From Paraphysomonas bandaiensis (Eukaryota > Chrysophyceae): 64,000 nucleotides of DNA. Shown one piece after another: positions 1 through 9,546 of this stretch. Each line of letters begins with the position of its first letter. Position 1 is the first letter of the stretch. Where the stretch lies: positions 28,962-92,961 of the forward strand of contig CBFFRP010000124.1 of NCBI GenBank assembly GCA_965644295.1. Reading direction: 5' to 3'. The position numbers and the translations under genes were made by a program. The notes under the pieces were generated by a model. It was given only the letters and a program-made list of their open reading frames with translations, ran no database searches and was not told the DNA's origin.

Positions 1-414
1 TAACCAACTCCGAATGCTCGACTCATAGTCATCGCGTGCTCCAAACCTGTTTGGTGTTGTCGCAGCTATCAGCAAAAGGCGTGTGAGGGCTGTGTCATGT
101 AGCACGTATGGAGGTAAGAGTAGGTGGAATAATACTCGTGTTTGTCCCAGCTGTCACTTATATGATTGAAATAATTTGAAACGGATGCAAGTGAAACAAT
201 GTGCTCAACTTTCTCTTGTGATGCGAGTACTGATTACCGAAGCGAGGTAATCAAATCCATTCCTATAGTCCAAAATCCAAACACTTAAGCTGGTTGACGA
301 TTCACGGCACTCAAAAGTATAGCCGTTGAATGAATAATGAAGGAGACCTCCTTAAAGAAGAACTTTCATTATTGTATGAATACTAGACTTTTCTATAGAC
401 ACGTCCTATCATAA
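1..414. other. Intergenic, nothing recognised
   Basis: AT-rich sequence with no ORF that I can relate to a protein. It lies just outside the hAT element that starts at 423. No RNA gene or repeat was recognised. Confidence 0.5.
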
Positions 415-422
415 CTCTCCAA

Positions 423-1589
423 CGGGGCTAGGAAACAAAATATTACAATACTATTGTTAGAGAGCGTTCCAACAATATTATGGATGGAGATTTTAAACAG
501 GCCCAACAATACAATTACAATATATTGCAATATATTAGTATGACTAATCGGTATGTAAACACATTCGTAGATTCCATTTTTAGTATTAGTCATTAAGATC
601 ACATGACAACCAAACCAACTACTGCTTATAGCTAATAAAAATCCACCTCGTCCTCATCCTCTGAGCCATCATCGGTGACATCAACATCATCTTATTCATT
701 CCCAGAATTAATTGAAATATGCTAGTATCCGGCCACAACTGTCTATTAGCTTTGATAAACAACAGCATATTAAGTAGGATGGATACTTTCGAGCAACACT
801 GATATAATATGTTTAGCTGCGCTGAACAGACGTTCCCATGTATTGGAAGTATATACTACATGACTCGTGGACCTGCATGTTTCTTAATTTTTTGAGCTGA
901 CTGAAGATTTTTATTCGCATAGCCAAAATCAGCTTCATCATCCTCTGTATTGTTGTAATAACTGTATGGACGGAGATATATTCTAACAGCATCTTTCTCA
1001 GATCTTGTCAAATAATCAAATTCTTTGCCTGCTTGGATTTTTGCAATTCCATATTCCCTAAATTCCGATCATTAAAAATGGAGCTGTTTTACCTTAAAGC
1101 AGATAGGGGATACCCTGCCCCGAGATCCATCAATAAGGCATCAAAAAATGTTCCGGCATTCATACAGATTCACTTGACTTGAACCTCCTGTTTGAAGCAG
1201 CTTGGAAACTCTTTCAAACTTTCTCAGGTCTTGTTTGTTTTGCCTTCAACTAGACTCCAAAAACAGTGGTAATTATCTCTACTCTTGTATGCATTGCGCA
1301 TTCGTCTCATTTATCAGTATGAGTATATATGTTATATTAAGAGACTGTACATACATGTGTAGAGTACTGTTTGAGCTGGCGATACAAAAAAATATCTTAT
1401 TTTCCCGGTTATTTATATCCATTTTGCACACTACAGTTGAGAATCTTCACTTATATGACTATCATAATATTGATTGCAATATATTGTGAGATACTTTAAC
1501 AGAAACAATATTGATGGGATTTTTGGCCGGTCGACCAATCAATATATTTTACAATATATTGCAATTCAATATATTGTTTCCTAGCTCTG
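423..1589 (-). mobile_element. Decayed hAT DNA transposon (1167 bp)
   Basis: The element is bracketed by an exact 8-bp duplication CTCTCCAA (415-422 and 1590-1597), the TSD length of hAT transposons. Its ends form terminal inverted repeats: the left end reads CGGGGCTAGGAAACAAAATA, and the right end read in reverse is CAGAGCTAGGAAACAATATA. Both fit a CAGRGCTAGG hAT terminus. Further inverted AT-rich sequence built from CAATATATTG words follows the termini. The interior carries a transposase remnant on the minus strand (772-1050). Part of the left half (about 430-790) is homologous to 52870-53200. The element is too short and too broken to be autonomous. Confidence 0.85.
772..1050 (-). pseudogene. 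hAT transposase C-terminal remnant
   Basis: On the minus strand one frame reads a run containing KEFDYLTRSEKDAVRIYL from about 1050, and a second frame, shifted near 870, reads SNTWERLFSAAKHII. The second string matches the conserved hAT C-terminal dimerisation motif, which in the family reads roughly VERLFSAAKHIL. Stops and a frame change separate the two pieces, so no functional transposase can be made. The remnant sits inside the TIR- and TSD-bounded element 423-1589 and explains its origin. The N-terminal catalytic parts are not visible. Confidence 0.75.
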
Positions 1590-1803
1590 CTCTCCAAGAG
1601 CTAGATAAGCTTACGTATCCACACTTGAATCTTGTAAAACGTGAAGTCTAGCAGACTAGATACGTCATAATTTCGTATATATAATAGTTAACAATGCTCG
1701 GTTAATAGTAATTGATTAAGTTTCCTCACGGAGTCAGTCATCAGCAACAGCGTGAAGTATGGGACTAAAACATTCTATAATATGTTACACTATACGACAG
1801 CGG

Positions 1804-3189
1804 CTAACCAGATATATTCTGTGAATGCGTTGCCTGCCACACGGACTTCCTATTAGTCTGAATTCTAATGACACAGTTCGTTTGATCGATGACAGTATCT
1901 CTTGCTAGTAGTTTTTTCTTCGAATTCCTATCAATTCCTCTGCCTTCAGCTCTTACAAAATCTCCATGCATTGTACAATGTGACAAAGCCCCTCGTTTCA
2001 ATGCATCGAACACATCTTCCACAGTACTACCTTGCTTAAGTTGCAGACAGTCGCGAAGTTGACAAGCGGGGATTTTAGCGCTGCTAGTCCATGCCACAGG
2101 TAGTTCGGTATCCAAATCACTCACAGGAAAGCACAATACTGGTGGCTTCAAGCTAACTGCAGTAGAAATCGCCTCCATGACCCCACTACCTCCCCATGTA
2201 CTCATGCAAGTACGAAGACGTTCTTCTTCTTCAACCCATTTCTTCGAATTTACAGGCGGAAGATTTCTACCAGAAATTTTTTCAAGAGCCCAGCATTCAG
2301 ACTGAGCGGACACGGGCACCGCTGCCTCGCCCCTCTCTGCGGATAGTTTCTGGCAAGCCTCCACAACGCATCTTCCTTTTTCAGGCGACAGAGAATCAAC
2401 CTTATTCAATGCCAGGCATATTGGGAACCGAATGCATATATAATGCGCGACCAGCCTGTGAATATCTCTATCTGGCCAATTAATGGCATGGTCTAAGCTG
2501 AGTCCCGCGCGCTGGGCTGCCAACTCAACCGTCCATAATGGCCCTTTATAACCTGAAAACAAAGCTAATACTCGCTTGCTACATTTGCTGTCCCCTCGAC
2601 GGCCCACAGACTCCCACTTGGCCTTGATATTGTTATATATCCATCGATGTAATTCGAAGCGAATCCACTCCGCATCAGCTAGTGGAGAGGAAGTATGAAA
2701 GGACAACATTGAAGTATCTAGAGTAGCTGTATCCACGTCTGAAGTCGAGTAATCGCCATCTTGTTCAATAATATTACCATCTTTGTCAGAGCGACCCGTA
2801 ATGTCCAACACATGTACCAGTACATCTGCATCACATAAATCAGACAGGAATCTATTACCCTTGCCCCTTCCTTTATACGCCCCAGGTACTAAACCGGCCA
2901 CGTCTTTAACCACTATGGGAAGAAGTCGGCGTCCTGCCATCCGTCCCTCTGTGCATCTTCCATGAAAAGGTTCTCGGTGACCAGGCAAAATATCTCCTAT
3001 GTTGTCGTCACCATCTTCCATGTGAGATGCATACCAGCCCGGACCAATATTGGGTTCAATTGTTGTGAAAGGATGTGCCGCAACCTCAGCCATATGCCGA
3101 TGACCACGTGAATCAAGGGATGCCCGGATAACTGCATTATAGAAAGTACTCTTACCAGCTGAGGGTTTACCTACCAACCACAAATACAT
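1804..3189 (-). CDS. OBG-family GTPase, Ygr210/YchF-like
   Basis: Single-exon 461-aa protein. The G1 P-loop GKPSAGKST is at residues 8-16, a switch region FTTIEPNIGPG follows, then G3 DVAGLVPGAYKGRGKGN near residues 98-114, and G4 as NKVD near 263. This motif set is diagnostic of the TRAFAC OBG/HflX-like translation-factor GTPases, and the length and DVAGLVPGA context fit the Ygr210 branch better than classical YchF/Ola1. The last roughly 80 residues (VEDVFDALKRGAL, then RDTVIDQTNCVIRIQ) look like a TGS-type RNA-binding domain. Such proteins bind ribosomes or RNA; the exact role is not well established. The ATG overlaps the 3' end of the upstream gene by 19 bp in another frame. It starts immediately before the P-loop, as is usual in this family, so the start is credible. 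Confidence 0.9.
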   Translation of the reverse strand: MYLWLVGKPSAGKSTFYNAVIRASLDSRGHRHMAEVAAHPFTTIEPNIGPGWYASHMEDGDDNIGDILPGHREPFHGRCTEGRMAGRRLLPIVVKDVAGLVPGAYKGRGKGNRFLSDLCDADVLVHVLDITGRSDKDGNIIEQDGDYSTSDVDTATLDTSMLSFHTSSPLADAEWIRFELHRWIYNNIKAKWESVGRRGDSKCSKRVLALFSGYKGPLWTVELAAQRAGLSLDHAINWPDRDIHRLVAHYICIRFPICLALNKVDSLSPEKGRCVVEACQKLSAERGEAAVPVSAQSECWALEKISGRNLPPVNSKKWVEEEERLRTCMSTWGGSGVMEAISTAVSLKPPVLCFPVSDLDTELPVAWTSSAKIPACQLRDCLQLKQGSTVEDVFDALKRGALSHCTMHGDFVRAEGRGIDRNSKKKLLARDTVIDQTNCVIRIQTNRKSVWQATHSQNISG

Positions 3190-4592
3190 CGTCTTATTAG
3201 AATGTACGTACTACGCTTACAGAGAGTACCTATCAATCCAACGGTGTAATTCCACAACCCGCGGGCAGAGGCAGATGCATTCAGACCTTCTGATTCCATC
3301 CACTTCTCTGTATAATTACTGGCATTAACACGATTTTGAGCAGCTATTCTCCCAGCTTCAGAAGATGCATTTCGAATCCATTCGTCCTCCTGTTCATCAC
3401 TTACTTCACCCTGTACGCTGCACTCCGGCATATTACCCACATCAGGAGAACTCTCTTCAGTTGATGGAGTAGATAGGGCAGATGTATGCTGCCACATACC
3501 TTCACTAAGCCATTCGTTACCGGCTTGAACACATTGCAAAACACATGTTTCTCCATTACTACAAATCTCAGCAGCAACCCGCACAATGGAAGAATGCAAC
3601 GAGCGCCTCATGGCTACTGTAAATTCCAACATAGAGAGGCTGCCTGTGTATATTTCGATATGCGGTGGGTGGTTAGGTTCAATAGGATAATTTTCTGCAA
3701 GAGTTATACTAACGCCTAGATTACCAGCCCAACCCTTTGGAGGAGGTGCAGAAGAATATCCAGGAGATAACAATACCCTACATGAAGCAGTGGGGTCACC
3801 TTTACTTGCAGGGGAAGTGTGGACCTCAAACTCTTCAGGTGAATATATACTACCAAGGACATCCATTTCCTCCGCTTGTAGATTCGCACATTCGTCAGAA
3901 ACTACACCTTTTCGTTTTACATCAGGTACTTCAGATAGGGGTGGAGTTACATGTGTGGTAACAGGTGTGTCAGAGGCCATGCTAGAAATTTCATGCTGCA
4001 TTTTTTCTAGGAAGGCGACGTATGAATTTAACATCACGGCACGTGTTGGTATGCAGTGCCCTTGTTCATGTTCAATTACTTCAGGACTGACAAACCTAGA
4101 AGCAAGTAGCGCAGAATTAGCTACTGGAATAACATTATCCTTTTGGCCCATCAGATGTAAACTCCGCACATTAGTTGGTACTTTACTGTTTCCAGAAGCA
4201 TCAAGCAAATACGCAGGCGCATCTGGAGCACCACCAATAATAACAAACTTGATTCCGGGAAATCGCTCGGGCATCGTGCAGAGCATAGCCGTCATTGTTC
4301 CGCCCATAGAAAACCCAAATATGCCCTCAAAAGGCCCCTCAGAGCGCCAAACGCCCTCTAAGTACTGTAACGATTGCTGCAGTGATTCCTCAACAATCTG
4401 ATTTCCATCACGATAAAACCAAGTCCGCAAAGGCACTTCGTCGCCTGTCTTTAATTCGAGAAGATGAGGTGCATCCACTATAGTGAATTTAGCAACAGCT
4501 CGAGCCTTATGGGGCAACCGGCCAAGTCGAGTGCGCAGTACTTCTGCCGATTGTTGTTTCCCATGCAGTGCCAGTATCTTCAGAGTCGACAT
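3171..4592 (-). CDS. FSH1-type serine hydrolase fused to RWD domain
   Basis: A 473-aa open frame. Residues 1-200 form an FSH1 alpha/beta hydrolase: LKILALHG at the N-terminus, the nucleophile elbow GFSMGG at about 93-98 (Ser nucleophile), a later Asp in HLMGQKDNVIP and the His of EHEQGHCIP. These are the Ser-Asp-His triad in the expected order. Residues about 235-370 form an RWD domain (EEMDVLGSIY, then LAENYPIEPNHPPHIEIY), a fold used for protein-protein binding in GCN2 and ubiquitin-pathway proteins. The C-terminal tail is polar and ends inside the start of the next gene. The FSH1-RWD combination suggests a hydrolase tethered to a partner, but the substrate is unknown. A short intron near 3190-3223 is possible; it would change only the last residues. 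Confidence 0.85.
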   Translation of the reverse strand: MSTLKILALHGKQQSAEVLRTRLGRLPHKARAVAKFTIVDAPHLLELKTGDEVPLRTWFYRDGNQIVEESLQQSLQYLEGVWRSEGPFEGIFGFSMGGTMTAMLCTMPERFPGIKFVIIGGAPDAPAYLLDASGNSKVPTNVRSLHLMGQKDNVIPVANSALLASRFVSPEVIEHEQGHCIPTRAVMLNSYVAFLEKMQHEISSMASDTPVTTHVTPPLSEVPDVKRKGVVSDECANLQAEEMDVLGSIYSPEEFEVHTSPASKGDPTASCRVLLSPGYSSAPPPKGWAGNLGVSITLAENYPIEPNHPPHIEIYTGSLSMLEFTVAMRRSLHSSIVRVAAEICSNGETCVLQCVQAGNEWLSEGMWQHTSALSTPSTEESSPDVGNMPECSVQGEVSDEQEDEWIRNASSEAGRIAAQNRVNASNYTEKWMESEGLNASASARGLWNYTVGLIGTLCKRSTYILIRRCICGW

Positions 4593-5180
4593 TGGGGAGT
4601 GATCTTGCTATATGACTGCGACTGCCCGACCTATCTGACAGCGCGCCGTCCACTGCACCCGTACAGACTTCACAGTCATTTCTTGTATTTCGCTTGTACA
4701 CTTCCTCACGGACACCGCACGGTACAGCAGTACAGTACATACAATATACCGTATACAAGTCCACCAGGGGCGTCGCTCCGTGGTTTGCAAAAAAACTCCA
4801 GTTTTTTTCCACCGCCCTGCTAAAAAGTTGAGAAAAACTTTGTGTCCGGACTTTTGAATGCAAATCCACAATTTTTTATTCAAACCACGGATGCGCCTAC
4901 CCAGATACAGGATAGTGGTAGAGTACACAGAATACAGTTCTGTAGCAACATTTCAAAGGTGTGCTGCTGGTGCTGGACGGCATGTTTTCACAGATATCAA
5001 CAAAATTTCGTCTTTTCGGAGTTTAAGAACTCCAATTAGAGTGAGGATGGTTTCTGCTCCTGTAATTGCAGTCATGAGCAGGCAGCAGCAGTCGTCCACT
5101 CCGTTATACACTCCTCATATCACCATTTAAACTAGTTCGTAGTACATATACCACTGCCCCTATCAGTTGTCTGTATAATA
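4593..5180. promoter_or_regulatory. Divergent intergenic region with a MITE
   Basis: This 588-bp gap separates the minus-strand hydrolase-RWD gene from the plus-strand HAD gene, so both promoters should lie here. It contains the inverted-repeat element 4765-4904. No TATA box or known binding site could be assigned with confidence. Confidence 0.4.
4765..4904. mobile_element. MITE-like element with about 30-bp imperfect TIRs
   Basis: The left end reads CAGGGGCGTCGCTCCGTGG and the right end, read in reverse, CTGGGTAGGCGCATCCGTGG; both continue into GGTTTG followed by an A-rich run. The 140-bp size and CAGGG-type terminus suggest a hAT-like miniature element. I did not find a convincing target duplication, so the boundary may be off by a few bases. 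Confidence 0.55.
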
Positions 5181-6250
5181 ATGTTTTCTCTTCGGGTTTT
5201 TGTGGCCGGCGTGTGTATGCTGTGCGGCGCCTTGGCTCAAACCTCAACTGTGTGTCCTGATTATGACAGTTCCAAAATTAAGTTGGTCACGTTCGACTGC
5301 TTCGCCGCTCTTATGCAGTGGGAGAGTAAGTATTCGCTCTTATGTCTCGGTAACAGTGTAACAGCATCAATACTGCAGACTCGATGTATGAATCTGTTGC
5401 AGAGGTGATGATGCCGCAATTAACACAGGATCAAGTCTATACTTTAGTTCAGAAGTGGGAATCTGCCTACGGTAGCTACATGCAAAATGGTGGAACTGTC
5501 TTCGAAGAGGGTGTTACAGGGGCATTTCCATTTAGTTGGATGGCTGCCACCTCACTGAAAGGTATTCCTCTTCTTACACTGTTGTTATTGTTTGAAAATA
5601 TGGTTGTATAGACATTGGCAAAAGCATGGACATCACATTCACTCGCGATGAGTTTCACGAGCTGATGCTGTGTTGGGGGCGCCTACTTCCTTGGAATAAT
5701 ACTCAGGAGACCCTGGAGACACTTGTTGCAAACAACTTCACTATTGCGATACTCTCCAACGGAGATACGCAAACACTGTCCAATGCAGCAACTGTTTTTA
5801 AACCTCCTGTAGAATTTTCGTACATATTCAGTTCGGATTTTCCTGTCGGTGCTTTCAAACCACAGAGTGCCATCTACTATCAGGTATTATCTTGACAATG
5901 TGGCGCGTCAGTACTCCCCGTTTCGACTGCACTTTTCTTGAATTGATATTTGTTCACCGTACAGTAACTAATCTATGTTGATATTTGAAGGTATTGGATC
6001 GTACTCAATTTAAGGTTGAGGAAGTTCTCCATGTCGCTGGTGGCGCCTCAGATGGAGGGGGTGCTAGGGATGCAGGTGAGGAATTGTCGTTTGAAATCTT
6101 ACCATTTTCTCGAGGTAAGAGTGTAATATAGGTCTTTTTTCGGCTGTACTACACTCTACTTCGTTTGCTGAGCCACAGACTCTTCAAAGCACTCAACCTT
6201 GCTTCGACCTACCTGACATAACGTACGTCCCAGGAATTCTTGGTCTATAA
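5181..6250 (+). CDS. Secreted HAD-superfamily hydrolase (dehalogenase-like)
   Basis: Proposed exons 5181-5325, 5379-5561, 5612-5883, 5991-6075 and possibly 6234-6250. The protein begins with a hydrophobic signal peptide (MFSLRVFVAGVCMLCGALAQ). HAD motif I follows as VTFDCFAALMQWE, which corresponds to FDxFGTLxxWE of type II haloacid dehalogenases with Asp as nucleophile. Motif II is ILSNGD (Ser), the Lys motif III is GAFKPQSAIYY, and motif IV is HVAGGASDGGGARDAG. The order and spacing match the family. Introns of about 50-107 bp were placed by GT/AG and frame. The C-terminus after motif IV is not settled: the best acceptor gives a short GILGL end. Substrate unknown; the signal peptide implies the secretory pathway, which is unusual for this family. 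Confidence 0.75.
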
Positions 6251-6617
6251 GAATCGTTGGAGAAATATATATTCTGGTGGTATCTAGAATGTGTTATTGA
6301 TGCCAGTAGTTTTGAACGTAGTGGCATTTGAATGCAGCCAACTACGTTGCTGCATTATTACAGGTACTTACAAACGTAGTACCAGCGAGTTTTATAGTAA
6401 GAACCGTAATAAAGTATAAAGTGTGGAAAGTCGTGGTAGTGCTTCGTGGTTCATATGAGTATCGTTGTATGGGGATTGTAGTGCGTGTATATAGTTATAT
6501 AAATACTCCCAAACACATCATAGCCACAATCACATGTAGGAAACAATATCTACGTACACCTGTTAGTAGATACAGAATACAAATTATCTCACATTTCTAT
6601 AAACACTCCCCTTCACC
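6251..6617. other. Intergenic, nothing recognised
   Basis: Downstream flank of the HAD gene. No coding or repeat signal beyond AT-rich sequence was found. Confidence 0.4.
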
Positions 6618-6625
6618 ATGTACAC

Positions 6626-6743
6626 CAGGGCCTGGTAACCATTAATCGTAGCCCAGTTCATGGCAATTACAAATTACAATGCCACCCATGTAGTACGTCC
6701 CGGGAGTTATAATTTCATTATCATTAACGGTTACCAAGCCCTA
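6626..6743. mobile_element. hAT MITE with 8-bp TSD (118 bp)
   Basis: The TSD ATGTACAC is present exactly at 6618-6625 and 6744-6751. The left terminus CAGGGCCTGGTAACCATTAA is mirrored on the right (reverse reading TAGGGCTTGGTAACCGTTAA), 17 of 20 matching. CAGGG termini with 8-bp duplications identify hAT. A related fragment lies at about 53224-53310. Confidence 0.85.
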
Positions 6744-6766
6744 ATGTACACATGTACACACTTCAT

Positions 6767-7183
6767 ACCCTCAACAAAGTCGGGCTCGCACCTTTTCGTG
6801 GTGTTTTGGGAGATAAGTACCGGAGATATCTCTCCGGGAAACTAACGTGAGCCGCATATATAGCCAGCAGATAATGTTCTGCCCACTCATAGCCTAATGC
6901 TTGTGTGGTACAAGGGACACTATTAGTGTCACTTGTGTAGACGTCTTTGGGCCTTGACGAATAAACAGGTATCCGAGAATGGGCCCACCTCAAGGGCATT
7001 CGGGGTATTGAGCTGTCTACTGAAGTCAAGCATCCGGGCTGTTAACCTTAAGGGCAGAGAGCGAAAGTACTTTCACCTCGGTGCTTGCGGCGACTCACAA
7101 GCAGCCTCCGTAGCGCTAAATAGTAAGACATCAGAGTTAAGCACTAGATAGTCAAATTGGTATTAACCAGACACTCACTACAT
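6767..7183 (+). mobile_element. Retroposon copy E (short subfamily)
   Basis: Shares its body (ACCCTCAACAAAG start, GTGGTGTTTTGGGAGATAAG, GTGAGCCGCATATATAGCC) with copies at 42255-42751 and 20186-20557, then the family tail GGTGCTTGCGGCGACTCACA. Putative TSD ACTTCAT at 6760-6766 and 7184-7190. The last 70 bp follow the alternative tail seen in 20186-20557 and end in a diverged CAGACACTCA. No ORF of note. Confidence 0.7.
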
Positions 7184-7190
7184 ACTTCAT

Positions 7191-7629
7191 TAAGTATTCT
7201 TTCTAAATCTAAATGGAACACACCAATCGATTTATGATAGCTTACAAACTACTGTGTTAAAAGTTGTGTCTATTTTAACCTAACATAATAAATGCTGCAG
7301 ATACTGTAGTGTACTCTTATCACTGAAGGTATTGTTATGATATGAAAACTGCTACAGTGTGCTAATCAACAGCTATACATATTATTTAAGAAGTTGGAAT
7401 GATAATGATACGTAAACTGGCTTGGTATATGATAGTAGCGTGTCCGCAACACTGCTACGAAATCTAGGAGGACACAGGCTAGTGTAACAATTAATTTGTT
7501 TAAATATGATAATTACAATCATTATTGGTAAATATTGCCAAGTAACTGGCTGTCATAATAATTTAGCTACTGATCATAGGAGTACAAACTCATTATCTGT
7601 TAGTTGTTAACATGTAGAAAAGATTGGAT
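7191..7629. other. Intergenic, nothing recognised
   Basis: AT-rich sequence between two mobile elements; no gene or repeat was identified. Confidence 0.4.
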
Positions 7630-7637
7630 GTAAGTGC

Positions 7638-7733
7638 CAGGGCTAGGGAACAATATATTGCAATACTATTGCGAGCTACTTTAACAGAAACTATATTGAT
7701 GGAATATTTTGCCGATCAATATATTGTTCCCTG
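7638..7733. mobile_element. hAT MITE related to the 0.4-kb transposon (96 bp)
   Basis: Starts CAGGGCTAGGGAACAATATA and ends with the inverse, TATATTGTTCCCTG, the same terminus type as the hAT element at 423-1589. The flanking octamers GTAAGTGC (7630-7637) and GTATGTGC (7734-7741) match at 7 of 8 positions, consistent with an older 8-bp TSD. It is probably mobilised by the same transposase as the larger element. Confidence 0.75.
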
Positions 7734-7834
7734 GTATGTGCTATGTGCACAGTTACTTTATCAGTATTAATTATTAATCATAAGTTTACACTTTAACTTC
7801 AGCACAAGGGTAGTAACATGTAAAATATCGTTGG

Positions 7835-9546
7835 ATAATTCTCTGCCCTACGATGGCAAATACAGTCCAACATAAAGTTTCACCCTATTAACCAGCTCCA
7901 AGCCCAATGTCTCTATTGAGACCGTGGCTGAGTCACATCAGTGTGCCCAGGGCCTTTTACACTCCCTTACTGCTGCATTTTGTTGACCACCGCGCTTCCG
8001 ACAAATTACCTGTCACACCATGTTGTACACGCTCCAAGCCCCCCTGCCTGGCCTTGCAACCTTCACCCTACTCAACTACTTCAGTTAAACCACGTGCCTG
8101 CACCAATGCAGCGCTGACCGCACCTATGTGCTATCCCCTCAGCAGACAACTTCGTCTCACCCATCGCTTTCTACGGCTACAACCTCTCAGAACATGGCTC
8201 GTGCGAGCAGGCTCACGAAAACGACCCCCATGGACCCCCTATGCAATCACTGAATACTCTCGATCCCTCTCAACTGTGCAACAGGGCTGCCTTCTGCCGC
8301 CCACTCAACCCAACCCAACATGGTTTGTCTGTGGTCCATCCACCCAGCAGGCTACCCCCTCACCCTGTTCACCTATCACCCCCACAGCCCATCCATCTCA
8401 TTGGATAGACACTGTATTCCGCATACGGTATACTCGACTACTGTACTACTGTGTCCTACAGGATGTATACCATTCCGTGTATACCTCTACTGCTGTTGGA
8501 CACATCACCATGTCCATGTACCTGTCTACCTGTACTGCTGGACACATCACCATGTCCATGTACCTGTCTACCTGTACTGTTGGACACATCACCAGCTCTC
8601 TCTCTCTGTCCAACACACTCATAACACCACTGCAGTGTCATACACACACACAGTACACTCTACCTCCTCCTAGAAAACCCCCAGACAAACTATCTCCTCT
8701 CCCTTCGTCTCTGACACCTTGCCGTCATATTCCTTACACACACTCTCTATGCCTCAGTCTGTACCCCCCTGCACCAACACAGACACTAACAAGGGCAGCT
8801 GAGGACGTCCGAGTGTCTCCTCCAGACCATCATCATCATCACGATCATCTCGTGCATAGGTCTATCAGAGTACTCGACCTCAGTGACTCTTGTTCTGTTG
8901 CGCAGTCTCACTCTCCTCAATCAGATGTTGCCTCTCTTGCACCATCACACTCCCTCTCGACTCCCTGTAGCTGGACACACCGGATGACCCTCACATCCCA
9001 CCCCTGTACAGCTATACACCCTCTTGCATGTGTTCTCTACCGCTGGCTAAGACAGCAAAAGAGCCGATTTCGACGCTTCTTCACAGTAGGCCATAACCTT
9101 TTGCAAGACCTTCATCCACATACCTCCGAGCCACTTGGAACAATGCCTAAAGGAAGGCCACCAGATCGCCAATCTCAGAAGGGCATATTACTGTTTCCCC
9201 TAACTGCCATAAGGCTAATAAGTCAGTCCCCGTGAGGTACATAAGGCTATCTATCATATAGCGAGTGGAGTCTCATCCCAAGAGGAGACCTCCAGATCAC
9301 ACGCGCCGGTGAGTCCCAGGACATACGATCATGGCGAGCCTCATAACACACACTAAGAACGGAAGTGGTTGCACCTTGGTGCTTGCGGCGACGCACAAGC
9401 AGCTTCTGTAGCGTTAAATAGTAGGATAAAAGAGTTTGTATTGATTAGTTACGGGTAGTAGTCTAACTAGTATGACTAGCATTCTTCTAGCCACTAATTG
9501 GTGCAGGCTTTCAACGCCTATTGCTAAATAATCAGACATTCAATAT
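7835..9546 (+). mobile_element. Retroposon copy A1 (1.71 kb) with 442-aa ORF
   Basis: A 12-bp TSD AAATATCGTTGG flanks the copy exactly (7823-7834 and 9547-9558). It starts with a ...ATTCTCTGCCCTACGATG sequence and ends with the family tail and TTCAATAT. It is almost identical to 23263-24973 apart from a variable block near 8120-8310. The ORF 7907-9235 (442 aa) is Pro/Ser/Thr/His-rich with no recognisable domain; its C-terminal part LYRWLRQQKSRFRRFF is the most protein-like. Whether it is translated is unclear. A 45-bp unit (CTGTTGGACACATCACCATG...) is repeated about 2.5 times near 8495-8590. Confidence 0.85.

Noticed and set aside
3189-3227. Intron fusing the FSH1-RWD gene directly to the GTPase
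   Set aside because: GT and AG are available (GTACTC to AATAAG), but the joined frame does not enter the MYLWLVGKPS frame.
3790-4401. 203-codon plus-strand ORF opposite the FSH1-RWD gene
   Set aside because: Antisense shadow; the minus strand has a complete catalytic motif set.
7060-7120. tRNA gene in the conserved retroposon tail (GGTTGCACC box-B-like word)
   Set aside because: No acceptor stem or plausible anticodon arm could be drawn; the palindromes do not form a cloverleaf.
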